Source: Ailanthus altissimus
Lineage: Eukaryota > Streptophyta > Magnoliopsida > Sapindales > Simaroubaceae
NCBI GenBank assembly: GCA_946807835.1
Contig: OX327712.1
Location: forward strand, 15,208,001-15,272,000
DNA length: 64,000 bases
Direction of reading: 5' to 3'
The first letter of the stretch is position 1. The number at the start of each line of letters is the position of its first letter. The translations under genes and the position numbers were made by a program. Shown piece by piece: positions 11,495-24,052 of this stretch. The notes under the pieces are model-generated. The model had not been told where the DNA came from. It searched no databases and saw only the letters and a program-made list of their open reading frames with translations.

Positions 11495-12050
11495 ATTTCA
11501 AAGATATTTCATAAGAAATAATTAAAGAATGTAATATAATAGACGAGTTCTCAATGAGTTATTAGTACTTTTTTTATCACTCAGATCTCAAGTATTCTTG
11601 TGATACTCTCTTGTGTACTCAAAATTTAAGACTCTCTAATTCTTAACTTTCTCTCTTGGAGTCTCTCTTTAATATTTGATTGTTCTAAAGCAATTACAAT
11701 GGTTAATATAGTGTTCAAAAGTCCAAAAATAATATTTTTAATTGGAATAAGAGTCCACATATTGTAAAAGTAAAAAAACTGACTTTAGGACGTAATCCTA
11801 CATAAATTCAAAAATTGCCCTTAAGTTTATGCCTAGACGTCAACTTTCTACCAAGATTGGCACCTAGACTCTAAAGCCTGCACTTAGTGCAATCCTTTCA
11901 CTTCTCTTGTGCTCCCTTCTATACTTCCAGCTTTCATTTTTCTAACTCATTTCTCTAATGTCCGTCACGTCATCAATCTTGTGTTGACTCTTCATTAGTA
12001 TCTAACTCAAAATTATGCTTAAACATAATTTTGAATCACCAAATCCAACA
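11495..12050 (-). repeat. 3' LTR of the copia derivative
   Basis: Similar along its whole length to 13335-13930, for example 'gttggaataagagtc' type blocks, 'aaagcctgcacttagtgca' and the terminal 'tccaaca'. Right border at 12050 is well supported, left border approximate. Confidence 0.6.
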
Positions 12051-12395
12051 AATCTTTCTTTGATTCAAAATCCTTTAAGAATCTTTTTAGGATTTATCCA
12101 CTTCAACGCTTTAGCACTTAGCATTTTTCTTCACTTAAGTCTTTACCAAGACTTAACTCTTTTAGGGTTCGTGATTTCGAGCTCCAAAGATATAGATATA
12201 TCTTGCCTAGGGTGGCCTTTGTTATTGTGACCTCCCATGTTATTCTTGATATCTTGACCACAATCTTCGATGGCTGAAGCTTATTCTTGCCACTAACACT
12301 CATATTATACATTCTCTTTTGACCCCTATCACCTTGGTGAGCAATTCTCCAATGCTGCCTTTTGGTCTGTATTCCCTCAACAACTTATGTTAAGC

Positions 12396-13300
12396 CAACT
12401 ATATCATTTTCATCAATCATATATAGCTCTTTATGCTTCTCATTCTTCATCATTACCATAAATCCTTTCATCATTTTCAAAATTTGTTTTTCTACTTTGA
12501 ATGAATATCCCACTTGATCTAGCACTCCTAAGGATATCAAGCTCCTCATAATACTAGAAACATGTCGTATATCAAGTAACTCCATAATGTTCCCATATAC
12601 ATCCTCATTTTTATATTACTAATCCCCATTACTTCACTAGCAATATCATTACTTATTTGTATTTTTTACCCCTAATAGATTTATAATTGTTAAACAAAGA
12701 TCTATCGGGACATCTATGGTAACTACAACCAAAATCAAGTATTCATTCACCAACATGTTTTCTATTAGAGGCTTCCAATAGTCTTCCTCACAAATTATTG
12801 CAACATCTCCACCTTTCTTTCTTTCTAGATAATCGCTTATCAAGTGCCATTTTCTCTTATAAAGATAGCAATTCTTAGATCTGTCATTTGATTAATTATT
12901 CTTTCTATCTCTTCCCTTTGCAACCAAACATGTTGCTTACATGAATGTATTTATGAAGTGTTCATAACTTGGAGGCAAATAACACAACAATATAATTGCC
13001 TTATTTTCATCTTTAATTTTGATGAAAATATCTCAAGATCTATGATTATCTCATTGAAAGAGTCAATGTGGTGATTAATTGAAGTTTCTTCAGCCTTAGA
13101 CAACTAATACAATTTCTTCTTAACATACAAACAATTCACTAAGGACTTCGCCATGTAGAAGGCATTAAGCATCTTCCAATGGTCTATAGTTGTCTTATCT
13201 TCAGCCACCTCTTCGTAACTTTATCCCTTAATGATATAATTATGGTATATGGGTCTTCTTTTGGATGGTTTCTCTATCTGTCTCAAATCCAAATATTATA
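12396..13300 (-). pseudogene. Copia gag / zinc-knuckle / pre-integrase remnant
   Basis: Reading the minus strand from right to left, about 13250-13000 gives copia gag text including 'EETSINHHIDSFN' followed by an 'LPxxYE'-like site. About 12880-12800 gives a degraded C-x2-C knuckle followed by 'ERKKGGD', and 12385-12585 gives the segment before integrase with 'LISLGVLDQVGYSF'. The frames are interrupted by stops. Integrase and everything after it are absent; the left edge joins sequence found in other copies next to the 3' LTR. Confidence 0.6.
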
Positions 13301-13334
13301 GGTTTCTTTTATTTATTGGTTGTTGCTTGAGTTT

Positions 13335-13930
13335 CTTTAAGAGATAATTAAGGAATACAATAAATATATGAGTTCCAATGATCTATCAGTGCTTTCTTGA
13401 TCACTCAAATTTTAAGAATTCATACGACACTCTCTTATACATTCAACATTGAAGGATCTTTAGCTCTCTATTTTTCTCTCTTAGAGTTTCTCTATAATAT
13501 TTGATTATTCTAAAGGTGTTACAAGAGTTTATATAGTGTTCAAAAGGTCATTGAAAATCTTATTTCAAGTTGGAATAAGAGTCTACATGTTGTAAGTGTC
13601 TGAAAACTAACTTTTGGACACAATCATACACCTAAATATAGAAATTATTGGCTAGCAGGTGCTTAAATGCCAGAAGTTAGTGCCCAGGAACTAGCATTCT
13701 TCTAATATTGGTGACTAGGTGCCAACGTTCTGCCAAAATTAGAGCCTAGGTGCCAAAGCCTGCACTTAGTGCAATTCTTTAGTCCTTCTAATGCACCTCT
13801 CCATGCTTCTGGTTTTCATTTTTGATTCCTTTCTCAAATGTTCATCTCATCCTTGATCTCATGTTGAATCTACATTGATTTTCAACTTAAAATCATGCTC
13901 AAACATAATTTTGAATTATTAAATTCAACA
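13335..13930 (-). repeat. 5' LTR of the copia derivative
   Basis: Partner of the repeat at 11495-12050. Its right border at 13930 ('aaattcaaca') matches the right border of the other copy. No convincing tRNA-Met primer binding site was found at its inner edge, so the element is probably old. Confidence 0.55.
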
Positions 13931-14779
13931 TAAAGCTTGTACAATTGATCATGATTGTTGGCTAAAAATCAAGATTATTAAGTTGACTAGTAGTAAAGAA
14001 TAAAGTGGGGATAGAAACATTCGGGTCTAGACTCATACTTTCTTCAACTTGAATCTAAATTCAAATTTTTTGAACTTATCGAAAACCCAACTTCACTTGA
14101 GTTTTTATGAATGCGGCACTCAGACTTGAGTTTTTGTTCAATTTTAATAAACTTACAAGTACATATGGATATGTTGATCTAAGTAGTTATTGTTCACCTC
14201 TATGTAATTTTTATGGATTGTTAAAATGATATTCTTTTTCATCCCGGTACACTTTATTATTAAAAGTTTCTTAACTACCCTTAGTGCATGTATTGCAGTT
14301 TTGTTTAAAAAAATAACACTGTACATATATATGATCAATATTAAGCTTCTATAAATCTTATAATACTGGGCTCCTTAGGCTTATAAGATTAATACCTAAG
14401 GTCTAGTCTAACTCAAAAGACTAACCAATTATATAATATTACATACATGAATATATACTCAAGATCTACTCAATTTCTATCCAGTGTGGGACGTGACATT
14501 CTCATCACTGATTGTTTCACTAGTATTTGTCAAGTCTATATAGATCCTCTAGAATTCATTAAGGTTTTCTTTTAAACCTTTAACAGGATCCATTCAAAAG
14601 CTAAATAACTTTTCTTTTATAAGAATCTTACTAAACAAAGATTTAGAGATATACAAACTTTCAAGCATACCCTAAAGTCCTCTCGCTACAACTTCTTCAT
14701 TGACTTGCTATAGTGCTTTGTCAGATAACTACAAGCAGATGGTGTGGAATGTGATTTTATTCATCTTTACCGTTTTTAC
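13931..14779. other. Repeat-like sequence, unclassified
   Basis: No gene. Around 14480-14500 the motif 'ccagtgtgggacgtgacatt' resembles the 'gatgtgggac' box found in many small plant LTR/TRIM repeats, but no matching partner was found. Confidence 0.3.
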
Positions 14780-15350
14780 ATCACCTACTAAAGATCATTC
14801 TTTTGCTCTAATAAAACTTTAGCAACCTTCTGCTGAACCAGCAAGGCTTTTAACTTCTTTTGCCAAAGACTAAAATCTCTATGGCCATTAACCTTCTTCA
14901 CCTCAAACTTGGTGATTATCATTCTTTAGATTCTTAATAAATTACTCATAAGTCTTCCTTTAATCTTTCAAACCATCAACTCTAATTCTACTATTAAAAA
15001 TTTACACTCCAACCCAAAACTCAAAACTAAAAATAAATAATAACAAATAATAAAGAAAATAAAATTGAATATAAAACATAAAAAATTTATAGTGATTTGA
15101 TTCTCATGACCCTACTTCCACCTCATAAGTTGAATGACATGCATAGCACTGCACTATATTTCAAATTATATATAGTTAAGAGATACAAAAACAAGTGCTC
15201 TCTTGGTACATATTTTCTCTCTCTAGACAAATTTCTCTTTCTAAAACTCTTTTTTTTTTTTTTCTCTTTAAGCCTTTCTCTCTATTTCTCTTTCTACCTA
15301 AAGAGAATGGAGAAGAATCGAATTCATTTGAGATGTTTGAATTAGTCTTA
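14780..15350 (-). pseudogene. Copia 5' end remnant (LTR part and gag start)
   Basis: On the minus strand about 14910-14790 encodes 'DFSLWQKKLKALLVQQ', a strong match to the start of copia gag. To its right (about 15000-15350), where the 5' LTR should lie, the minus strand has a 'gtggaagtagggtcatgag' block resembling the R/U5 'gtggacgtaggc' box of copia LTRs. Only the start of the element remains. Borders are approximate. Confidence 0.45.
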
Positions 15351-15876
15351 TACATAGTAGTTTTTCTTTCCTTAATTCTTTCCTATTTCAGATAAAGTTT
15401 TATTTTTAATCATAGATTAAATTTCAGCATAAGAAAAAAAGAATTAGGACTCTTTTTTAGATGACGAGAAGAAAAGAATTTCGGCCTTAAATATATTAAG
15501 ACTAATAAACTTTGGATATAACAAAGGGCTTTTAGCACCAATTATAAACGGTTGAGATTTCTTGTAGCTTTTTGTCTAATTACTTGCATTTTGGTACAAG
15601 ATCTTACTAAAAAAATGATTATGTTTATTTGACTTCACAGTGCTGACCTACCCAATGACAGTCACTAAGGAATTTCGTATATACAATTTTAGAGTTTTAG
15701 CAATTGGAAGTAGTAAAGCGGAATCATCCTCTAGTTCTTTTTTACGCATATAAGAATAATGTATGACAATCATCATTCATTATGCTCAATTTTCACAGAT
15801 AAGAAATATGTTGTTTGTCTACTTTTTTGTTTGTGATAAGAATCATAAAAAATATGGAAACCAAGATAGTAAAGAT
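15351..15876. other. Gap without a gene
   Basis: AT-rich; no coding or repeat signal that I can support. Confidence 0.4.
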
Positions 15877-16240
15877 ACTTTAATACAAAAATAGGTTTCA
15901 CTAACACCATACTACTGACACTTTTCTAAATGGTGTCAGTGAAATGGAATGTCAGTGAATTATTGATACTATGATATCAGTGAAACAATGTATTAATAAA
16001 TTGTTGATACCATGATATCAGCAAATGAAGTGTCAATGAATTAGTGATATCCTAGTATCAAAAGGTTATTTTTTATTTTAAATATATAACTAATAAAATA
16101 AATTGAAAATTAAAAAATATAATAATATAATGCCCAAACGACGTCGTTTTGAGCATTATAACAAAAGAAATCCCAAAACAAAAATTAAAAGTGTCCCAAA
16201 CAACGTTGTTTAGGGCATTAATGTTTTTCAAAACATTGCC
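15877..16240 (+). mobile_element. CACTA-like transposon end (subterminal repeats)
   Basis: A degraded terminus ('tacaaaaataggtttcacta' near 15893) is followed by about six short subterminal motifs of the type 'tcagtgaattattgatacta' in both orientations. The same motifs follow the perfect CACTACTACAAAAATT terminus at 47527 and occur at 61020. Past the repeats an AT-rich stretch ends in the palindrome 'aaacgacgtcgtttt'. No transposase is present here. Confidence 0.5.
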
Positions 16241-18200
16241 AAAACTCATTTTGACTTAGCTACCCTAATTCTTGTTGTTGTGATATGGTGTTGTGATATA
16301 TATAGATACATATAATTTCAAAAATTAAATACGCAACGGAAGTAATTATACATGTAATACATTATGTAACAATCTCAAGCATATAATCACATGTATGATC
16401 ATTCAAGCATATATATATATATATATCTCATATATATTTTCATGCATGATATAAAATGAATTGTAAATCAATAACCTACCCGGTTATGAAGGTAGCTTTA
16501 CAATTCTTTAAGAACTCCAATCTTCAATTTGTTGAGATCACCTTGAAGTGTTCCCTTGCACAATTCTAGTTCACAACTAAATCCGGTAGGATTGTGAAGA
16601 TAGAATGACAGACTTGAATTTCCAGCAAATGATTGTTTTAACACTTAAAACAATTTGTCCTTATGAATTATTACTACTAAGAGATAAGAAGAATTAAGTG
16701 TTTTCTGTAGTTCTTTACAACTCTTTGTTTTGAACCTTAGTAAGCCTTTGCATATTCTCTCAACACTTTGAGAAATACACCTAGGAAATGCTCTCAATTC
16801 TCTCTTTTTTCTCCTTAAACGAAATTCTCTCCTTCTTCTACACAAATTGAACTCTTTCAATTCTTAATTAAGTATAAAGAATGATTACTTCTCTTAGTGC
16901 TCCATCACCACTTACCCATGTTTGCCATTACAAACATTAATCAATCATATTTTTCACTCAACAAATTGATTCATCCATATGAATCAATTGTTAGTGCACA
17001 AATGGCTATTAATCAATGTTGAGTGGTCACACCACTTCACAAATGCACCATTTAACAAATTCTAAGTGGCCAACATTGCTTATTATTAATAACAAGTGCT
17101 TACTCCATTACTAAATGGTGTTTGTCACTTATTCCAATTAATAATAATAATTTAATTAATATATAAAATATTAATAATTCAAAACTATTTTGAATATTTA
17201 CATTTACCTTATATGTATTTACCAAACAAGGTAAATAGGTAAATATATGGTAAATTATTTATAGAGCAAGATTGTGCCACTTGTCAATTTCTTTTTGATT
17301 AACAACTCTTGTAAACCAATAATGTATTTTACATTCAATTATTGACAAATGAATAATAAAACGAACCTTGAAACATTTTTCACTTTATTGGAAATTGTTG
17401 GATTAATTGTTCAATCCAATTTGCTGCCCCAGTGCACAATGAGTACACTTGATATTGTGAAACTCTCTAGGTCCATGCCCGATTTGTCATATGAAACTAT
17501 TTCACAGTCCGTGAACAATGTCCCACACACATGTTACAGATATTACAAAATAGCGCCTTAGACCATACAAGTTGAGGTTATAGATCAACACCGTCAAGTC
17601 TCTATTTGCTCAACCATAAACTTATCTCTAGATTTGTATTTCAATAAATAATATCCGTAAACACTTTTACGATATTATTTTTTCGAGGATAAAATTAATT
17701 CTCAAATATGTCTGCTTATGGCCATAAGACTTTCTGAAATACAATTTTAGAGTTGCAGGATATTTTACTCACCCAATTGAGTTGATGGATCCCATATCTG
17801 TACACACCAGACTCCATGAGCATCGGACCATACCCAACGACACCCAGCGGTCAGACCATGAAAGGTATCTAACATGTGTGGAACTAAAGTATGATGGATC
17901 ACTCACAAGTCCACCGTGGCACTCAGGTCTAAGGACCACGAATACTACTCAACTCGAAAGATCCTCCATTGACAGCTTTATGGGATATTTATTGGAGATC
18001 TTTGTGAGTCTATTCAATATTCAGTCCTTACTGAATACTTGTATCTCTATACGAGTTTTCACCAAACTCATGGTCTGCTAAGACTAACCATCTGAACTAT
18101 CTAGATATAGACATACACTTATCTATATATATTAAAGTCTTCACTAACATACCCGCATTAGTAAAGATAGATCAAGAACATTAAATTTAAGAACATATTT
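16241..18200. other. Unclassified non-coding repeat (LARD-like?)
   Basis: No sustained coding. The text 'aaatacgcaacggaagtaat' near 16330 and the block around 17780-17960 ('gtccaccgtggcactcaggt') have the look of the non-autonomous, non-coding LTR derivatives common in plants. The frame at 17782-18081 has no recognisable domain. I found no second LTR, so this remains a guess. Confidence 0.25.
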
Positions 18201-19074
18201 GCATAATAATATTTCCTAGCACCATTTGCAACTCATTGCAACTATGTCATTACTAATATATTCTTAGGTCTTTGTCCCATTTCAGATAAGGCTCTAACTC
18301 TTTAGATTTTACCAACTCTTAGTTCTGATCTAAACTCTTTTAGATTAGATCTGAACTCTTTCAGATTATAAAATATCTAAAATGTTACAAGTATCTTACC
18401 ATATTTGTACATATTATAATTAGTGATCTATTGAAATCATAATTGTATAAACATAAAGCAAATATTTATACACAAAAGGGATGGCACATAAGCACAAATC
18501 CTCATCACTTTGCAAAACGAAGTTGCAGAACACCACCCAAAACGAAGTTGCAGACTCAACTTTGCAAATCAAAGAACTCAATGCAAAAATTATAGATCTC
18601 AATCGTGAAACCCTTCAATCATGAATCTCGGTCACTTTGTTCTATCAATCATCGAACTTAGAACTATAACCCTAACCCATTGCCGAGAATACACATACAA
18701 AGAAACCCTAATCTTAATCAAATTCCTTTGTCTCTCTCGGAATCGAAGAAGCTATTAACCCTAATCGAAATGAAAATTTGTTTCCCAAGCATTTTTCTTA
18801 GGTAATTTTTTTCTCAATTTATTTTATTTTTGTTTGTTTAAATTTAATATCAATTTATTCGATTTTATTATTCTTTTGTTATTATTAAGTTTTCTCAATT
18901 TATTGCATGCTTTTTTTTTTTTTTGTCGGTTCATAATTGGGAATTTCATGCCTTAGAAGAAATTTTGTAATGCGCACTGAGAGCCATTCATTGAAGAAGC
19001 ACATTGAAGAAACACAGATGACGTTCAAGTCAACAAACCGATAGACTCTGTATTATCTGCTTCTTCTAGCTTTG

Positions 19075-19121
<47 letters not shown>

Positions 19122-20360
19122 GAGCCTTCATGGTTATTCCACATAATAATAGAATAGCTTCAAAAGAATCTGTAAGTGATCAAAGTATAACCTTTCTTTC
19201 TTTTTTTAAAAATCTACTTTTCAACTTGAAATATTTACTATATATCGTTTTTAACATCTATTCGCCAAGTTAAAGTGTATTATTAAATGTAATTTAAAAA
19301 AAAATGTATTCTTTTTACTTTAAAAATTATTAATATGACAATAATCTATTCATATTTTTAAATCTTAATTAAGAATGATAAAATATATCACAATACGATT
19401 GTTCGACACGAATTTAACACGTTTTAATTAAATATAAATAAAATAAATTGATACAATTAATAAACAGGTCAAATTTATGTTAATCATTTATTAATTGTGT
19501 TGAATAAGTGTTTAAATTTTACGATTCGCCAATTTGTTTAAAATATATTATTGTTTCATTTTATTATTTGGTTATTATACATTTTTTTTTACATTTAATA
19601 GAACGTGTTTAAATCATATTTAAATAAATATTTATTATTATTTAAATGTGTTTAATTATATTAAATGAATTAAATTTAGTATTATTATTTATTTAAATAA
19701 ATATAATTATAAATGAATCGAATCGTATATAATTGTGTAAGTGAATTGAATTGAATTTATTTATTTAAATATATTTAATTATATAATTTATTTATTAAAG
19801 GAATTAAATTTATATTTAAATATTTAATAAAAGTTTATTAATATTTTACAATGACTGATATAAATTTAATTCGTTTATATTAATTGTCACCGTAATCTTA
19901 ATCTCTCTTTTTTTTTTAAATTAATAATAACTCTTTGCTCCATTTACCAATTTAACGTGAATTTGTGTGAAATCAACTAGTGAACTGGCAGGTCAAGTTG
20001 AATCAATGCATCCGTCAAATTCCTTCATTTGTCTCTGCCTATCAAATCCGCCCCTTTTTTTTTTTTCATACGGTAGTTTCCTTGAATCTCTAAATAATCA
20101 GAGTTCAATTTGCCCTATTTTTTGTTCCTTTTCTTTTTTTGAAAATTATGTTTAATTTTCAATAGTAATTAAAATAAAATTTTAGTATATTATACATATA
20201 GAAATGCACCATGCAAATTAATTCATAATAATTAAAGAGTGATAATATTATTAAAAAGAAAAATGACCGTTGCCCTCTAAAATATTTTAGGGAAATATAT
20301 GACCCCTTACTATTTTAAATATTATATCCAAAAACAATTTGGTGTTAAAATATTATATTA
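18201..20360. other. AT-rich gap without a gene
   Basis: Contains a short direct repeat of 'aaaacgaagttgcaga' (18517 and 18538) and, from 19300 to 20360, very AT-rich sequence dominated by 'atttaaataaat'-like words. No gene seen. Confidence 0.4.
19079..19118. repeat. (TA)n microsatellite
   Basis: Twenty uninterrupted TA dinucleotides. Confidence 0.9.
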
Positions 20361-20798
20361 AAATTTAACTCTTATTGTTTTTTTATTAATCTATTTTTAC
20401 ATTATTATTTTTCATAAATTATTAATATAAATTTTTAAAAAATAATACTTAAAATAAGTAAAACCATAACATATTTATGTTATGATGAATATTTTGGTTA
20501 ATTTATTTTTATATTTTTATTTTGTTTTATATTTTAAAATGTTATTTATTAATAAATATTTTTAAATACATTAATTTTAATAAATAAAAAGATTAATCAT
20601 TAATAAAAATATAAAATATAAAACAAAAGAAAAGATAAAATAAAATAAAATAATCATCTTTTTATCATAATATAAATATGTTAAGATTTTTATTATTTTA
20701 TTTATTTTGTTATTATTTAAAAAAATTACATTAATAATTTATGAGAAAAGAATAGTGTAAAGGTAAATTAATAAAAAATAATAATAAGAGTTGGATTT
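20361..20798. mobile_element. Long foldback element (~200-bp inverted arms)
   Basis: The left end 'aaatttaactcttattgt' and the complement of the right end 'aaatccaactcttattat' begin two arms that stay complementary almost to the centre. Further matched blocks are 'cataaattattaat' and 'aacatatttat[ag]tta', and the arms close on 'tttgttttatatttta'. The arms have diverged by indels but the fold is clear. Non-coding; a foldback MITE is the simplest reading. Confidence 0.65.
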
Positions 20799-22472
20799 AT
20801 CAGAATCTTTGTAATAGTATAAATATATTGAGTAATATAAAATATTAAGAAAATAAATAAATAACATTTAAAATAGAAGGAGTTAATTTTTCGCGACCCA
20901 ACATTTTATATTAGTCTGTACCACCCAATTCTTTTAGAATTCCTCGTTACCCCTCTGCTATCGCTTTTCTATTAGTCTGTATCACCATGCTCTAAAGTAA
21001 CTTCTTAATCAATTTAATAACCCATTTAAGGGAAAAGTATGCACCATGCTATTATAACTAACAATTAAAATTCAAGAAAACGTGAGAGAACTATTTTTAT
21101 CGGTATCCAAGCACTTACAAAATGTCACAGGGAGTTTAACATATATAATATTTATGGGAAAATGATCATTATCTTTTAAAATTATTGTTCACATGAAGAA
21201 ATAATTTTTTGAATTAACAAATTTTAAATTTGTTTGTAAATGAAAATAAAATTTGGGTCTCGTTTTGATGGGAGTGATCAGCGCGGGTTTAAGCTTCCTG
21301 TTTTGCTGCGAGCTGTGAAAAATTTACAAAATATACGGACACAAGTTCGATGACCATTTCGCCGGGGTGGGTTTCAGTAGAGACTCTCCGATACTTCAGT
21401 TAGAATAAGTCTTTTTCTGATACAAAAGAAGTAAAAAAATGCTTAAAATGGGAGGAGGAAAACCTTTCTTCTCCGTGTTCATTTTTTTGCTATTTGGGCA
21501 TCATCCCTCTCAATATCTCCCTATTTTCTTCTTATAGTGCTGGCATTTCGGGAGTCTTTTCAGGTATTCCACCTCTACTGCGCATCTAACACATGCCAAA
21601 TATCCTTCTGCAGATCTCATGATCCCACTTTTGCTACACGTCAGATTCTCTTCTGATGTGTTAAGTATATTCATTGGGCTTATCATCGCCGATGATTTTC
21701 GTTAAGTGTGATGCTATATTCAAGTGGCTCAATTAGATTTCAGGCGGCATCTCCCTCATCGGTTCGATTGTGACTCGAATTCTTAAGAGTGAGCCTTTTG
21801 TTGATTGCGTTGACAGTACCTAATCAGCCTATATGGTAGATAATCAACTTTAACTTATTCATTAACTGTGCAAGTATCAGGTTGAGCCAACCCGATTAGT
21901 ACATAGACGGGGACCAATGTTGTATTCAGGTCAGCCTAGCCAAACAGATGTTTCTATTTGCTAATCAAATATCTCTGAGTTCGAGCCGGTTCTCCACCAT
22001 TCGAATTTATTTGGATTAGGCCTATTGGTCATTACTTCTGCGCCTGACATTGAATTAGATTTGCTGCTCAAGCGGCGGTAGACCTTTGAGGAGAGTGTTC
22101 TTTTGAAGGAAGCATCTGACTGGGCTTTTGAGGACTGGCCTCGGTTGAGTTTAGAGGCCTTGGGCCCAAAAAGGCAGGTTCTCTGGGAGAGGGATGAGTG
22201 GGGTGGGGGAAACATAGGTTCATCAATTTCTAGTTTTGATTTATCAAAACTGGAAACTCTATTCTAAACTGGTCAGCTTAGATCTCCCCTCAGTTCCCTA
22301 TTTTCTCTTTCTTTTTGTTGGTTATCTCTCATCCGAGTCGGCTTGAACTGCTTCCTGGGGGGTAGTGTTGTCACGTGATTTGGACTTTCTAATTTTGAGG
22401 ATGTTAGAGTTGGTCTACTCGGCGTGATGATGTTATAGTGATCTGAAGAGTTTTGTCACATAATGGTGGTTT
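20799..22472. other. Probable gypsy LTR or leader, interrupted by the Athila element
   Basis: To about 21240 the DNA is AT-rich with nothing notable. From 21240 to 22472 composition changes to ~45% GC. 'cgccggggtgggtttcagta' followed by 'gagactctccgatacttcag' and a 'tacaaaagaagtaaaaaa' tract resembles the R region of Tat-like gypsy LTRs. The sequence stops at the 5-bp target site of the element at 22473 and presumably resumes at 32355. The 84-codon minus-strand frame at 21961-22215 has no known domain. Confidence 0.35.
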
Positions 22473-24034
22473 TGTTTACGCTCAAAATATAATGTGGCTA
22501 TCGCAGTATAGATTAAGGTGTTAATCCCACAAGGAAGCTCTTGGCAAAATAGGTTGGTGAAGTAAAATATTAAAGAGGTAGCAAATGATAAATTAATTGA
22601 TGAGATAAAATTGTCTGTAAACTGAGAAAAATATCTTATGATGATTTAAGCAAGACTTTGAGAATTACAATTATACTTTATAAATCTACTCTACACTTTG
22701 ATTTAATGTTTATAACTCAATTGAAAGTTTCACATCCCAAACAATCAATCGGAAGATATGTAAAATATAGCACATTTGATAACATATGCATTTGATATGA
22801 CTAAACTCTTTTGCAAATATTAACACAAATCATGTTCATTTATACAAGTTATCTACGATCGACAATATATCATTTTGACAATATTGCAGTAAAAGATCAA
22901 CTTGAATATTAAACATCTATTGCCCTTACATGTTATCCAAGATCGACAATATATCAATTTGACAATATTGCAGTAAAAGATTGACATATAAAACAATGTA
23001 ACCAGTAACAATTATAATTCAACAAGAATCACATAAAAAAAGCATGACTGAACATATATGAGACATGAGAATTATAATCTCTGAATTATAAAAAATAAAA
23101 TAGATGAGAAGAAACATTTATAATCAAAATCAAAATTACAAACATTTATAGATCTTGACAACGAATCAAAGCATAGAAGTAGATTTATTACACATAAAAG
23201 TTCATCTCTTAGCTTTACCAAGAACTCTAGTCTAAATTACAATACATGTTAATGAGAAGAAAAGAAGAAAAAATTATCTAATGTTGAAAACGTCCTAAGA
23301 GTCTCCTTATATAGGCAATGAAGGGAAATAGGTCATAGGTGACATCAATATTTAATAATTTTAGGCCAATAACTCGTTCATCCACTTGCAGCATATTTTT
23401 GATAATGTAAATGATCGATGTAGCCTCTATGGACGACATGAAAGTTGTAGAATTTTATCCTTTCTTTCCATAGGCACCGAGTTCATGCAAATTGGATGAG
23501 TATTCAATGAGATATGAGTAACATTCCAAAGATACATCAGATTTCAGCCAACAACCATTTTACCCACTTGCAATGCAATTTGGTCTATGATAACGGTTGA
23601 TTTGGACTTTACCATCAACATAAGAGTTGTTGATAATTAAGTCAGTATTTCATAGCTTCAATAATTATACCAATTGAGTAGGTATTTTGTGAGATACAGT
23701 CCAAATACGTGAGTTGGGTCAAGCTGGATAGAAGTTGTAGCCCGATTCTATTGTATCTCCATTTTTGGCCCATAACATGTTGGATTTGGCTTTTCCACTA
23801 TTCTTCAAGTTTGTGTAAAATTGAGTCATGTTACACCAGGTTCAATAATTTCTTCATTGTGATTTCTACATTGAGAGTTATGTCCATTTTACCTAAACTT
23901 GTGCAAATAACATTCATTAACCACAATTTAAGGAGAACACTTTATTTCAAGCTAAAATACAAGAAATGCTAAAATTAGTGACATTAAATGGTGACTGAAT
24001 CTCTTAATAAATATAGACTTTCATGTGCTCATCA
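22473..24034 (-). repeat. 3' LTR of the Athila-type element
   Basis: 1562 bp, closely similar to 30807-32354 along its full length with scattered substitutions and small indels. TG...CA ends are present. Confidence 0.9.
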
Positions 24035-24052
24035 CAGCCCCCAACCAGCTTA
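24035..24052 (-). promoter_or_regulatory. Polypurine tract next to the 3' LTR
   Basis: On the minus strand 'gctggttgggggctg' directly abuts the LTR start TGATGAGC, as expected for the plus-strand primer of reverse transcription. Confidence 0.6.

Larger units (their letters stand above)
11495..13930 (-). mobile_element. Ty1/copia deletion derivative with two LTRs
   Basis: Two diverged direct repeats of 550-600 bp (about 11495-12050 and 13335-13930) end in the same 'aacataattttgaat...tccaaca' block; on the minus strand this gives an LTR starting TGTTG. Between them, on the minus strand, lie remnants of copia gag, the zinc knuckle and the segment before integrase, then a direct jump to the 3' end of the element. 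Integrase, reverse transcriptase and RNase H are missing. Outer LTR borders are approximate because the copies have diverged. The remnant at 5590-6800 belongs to the same family. Confidence 0.65.

Noticed and set aside
19079..19118. (TA)n tract as a structured regulatory element
   Set aside because: Plain microsatellite without nearby gene.
21961..22215. 84-codon minus-strand frame as a gene
   Set aside because: No domain, no splice context, and it lies in LTR-like sequence.
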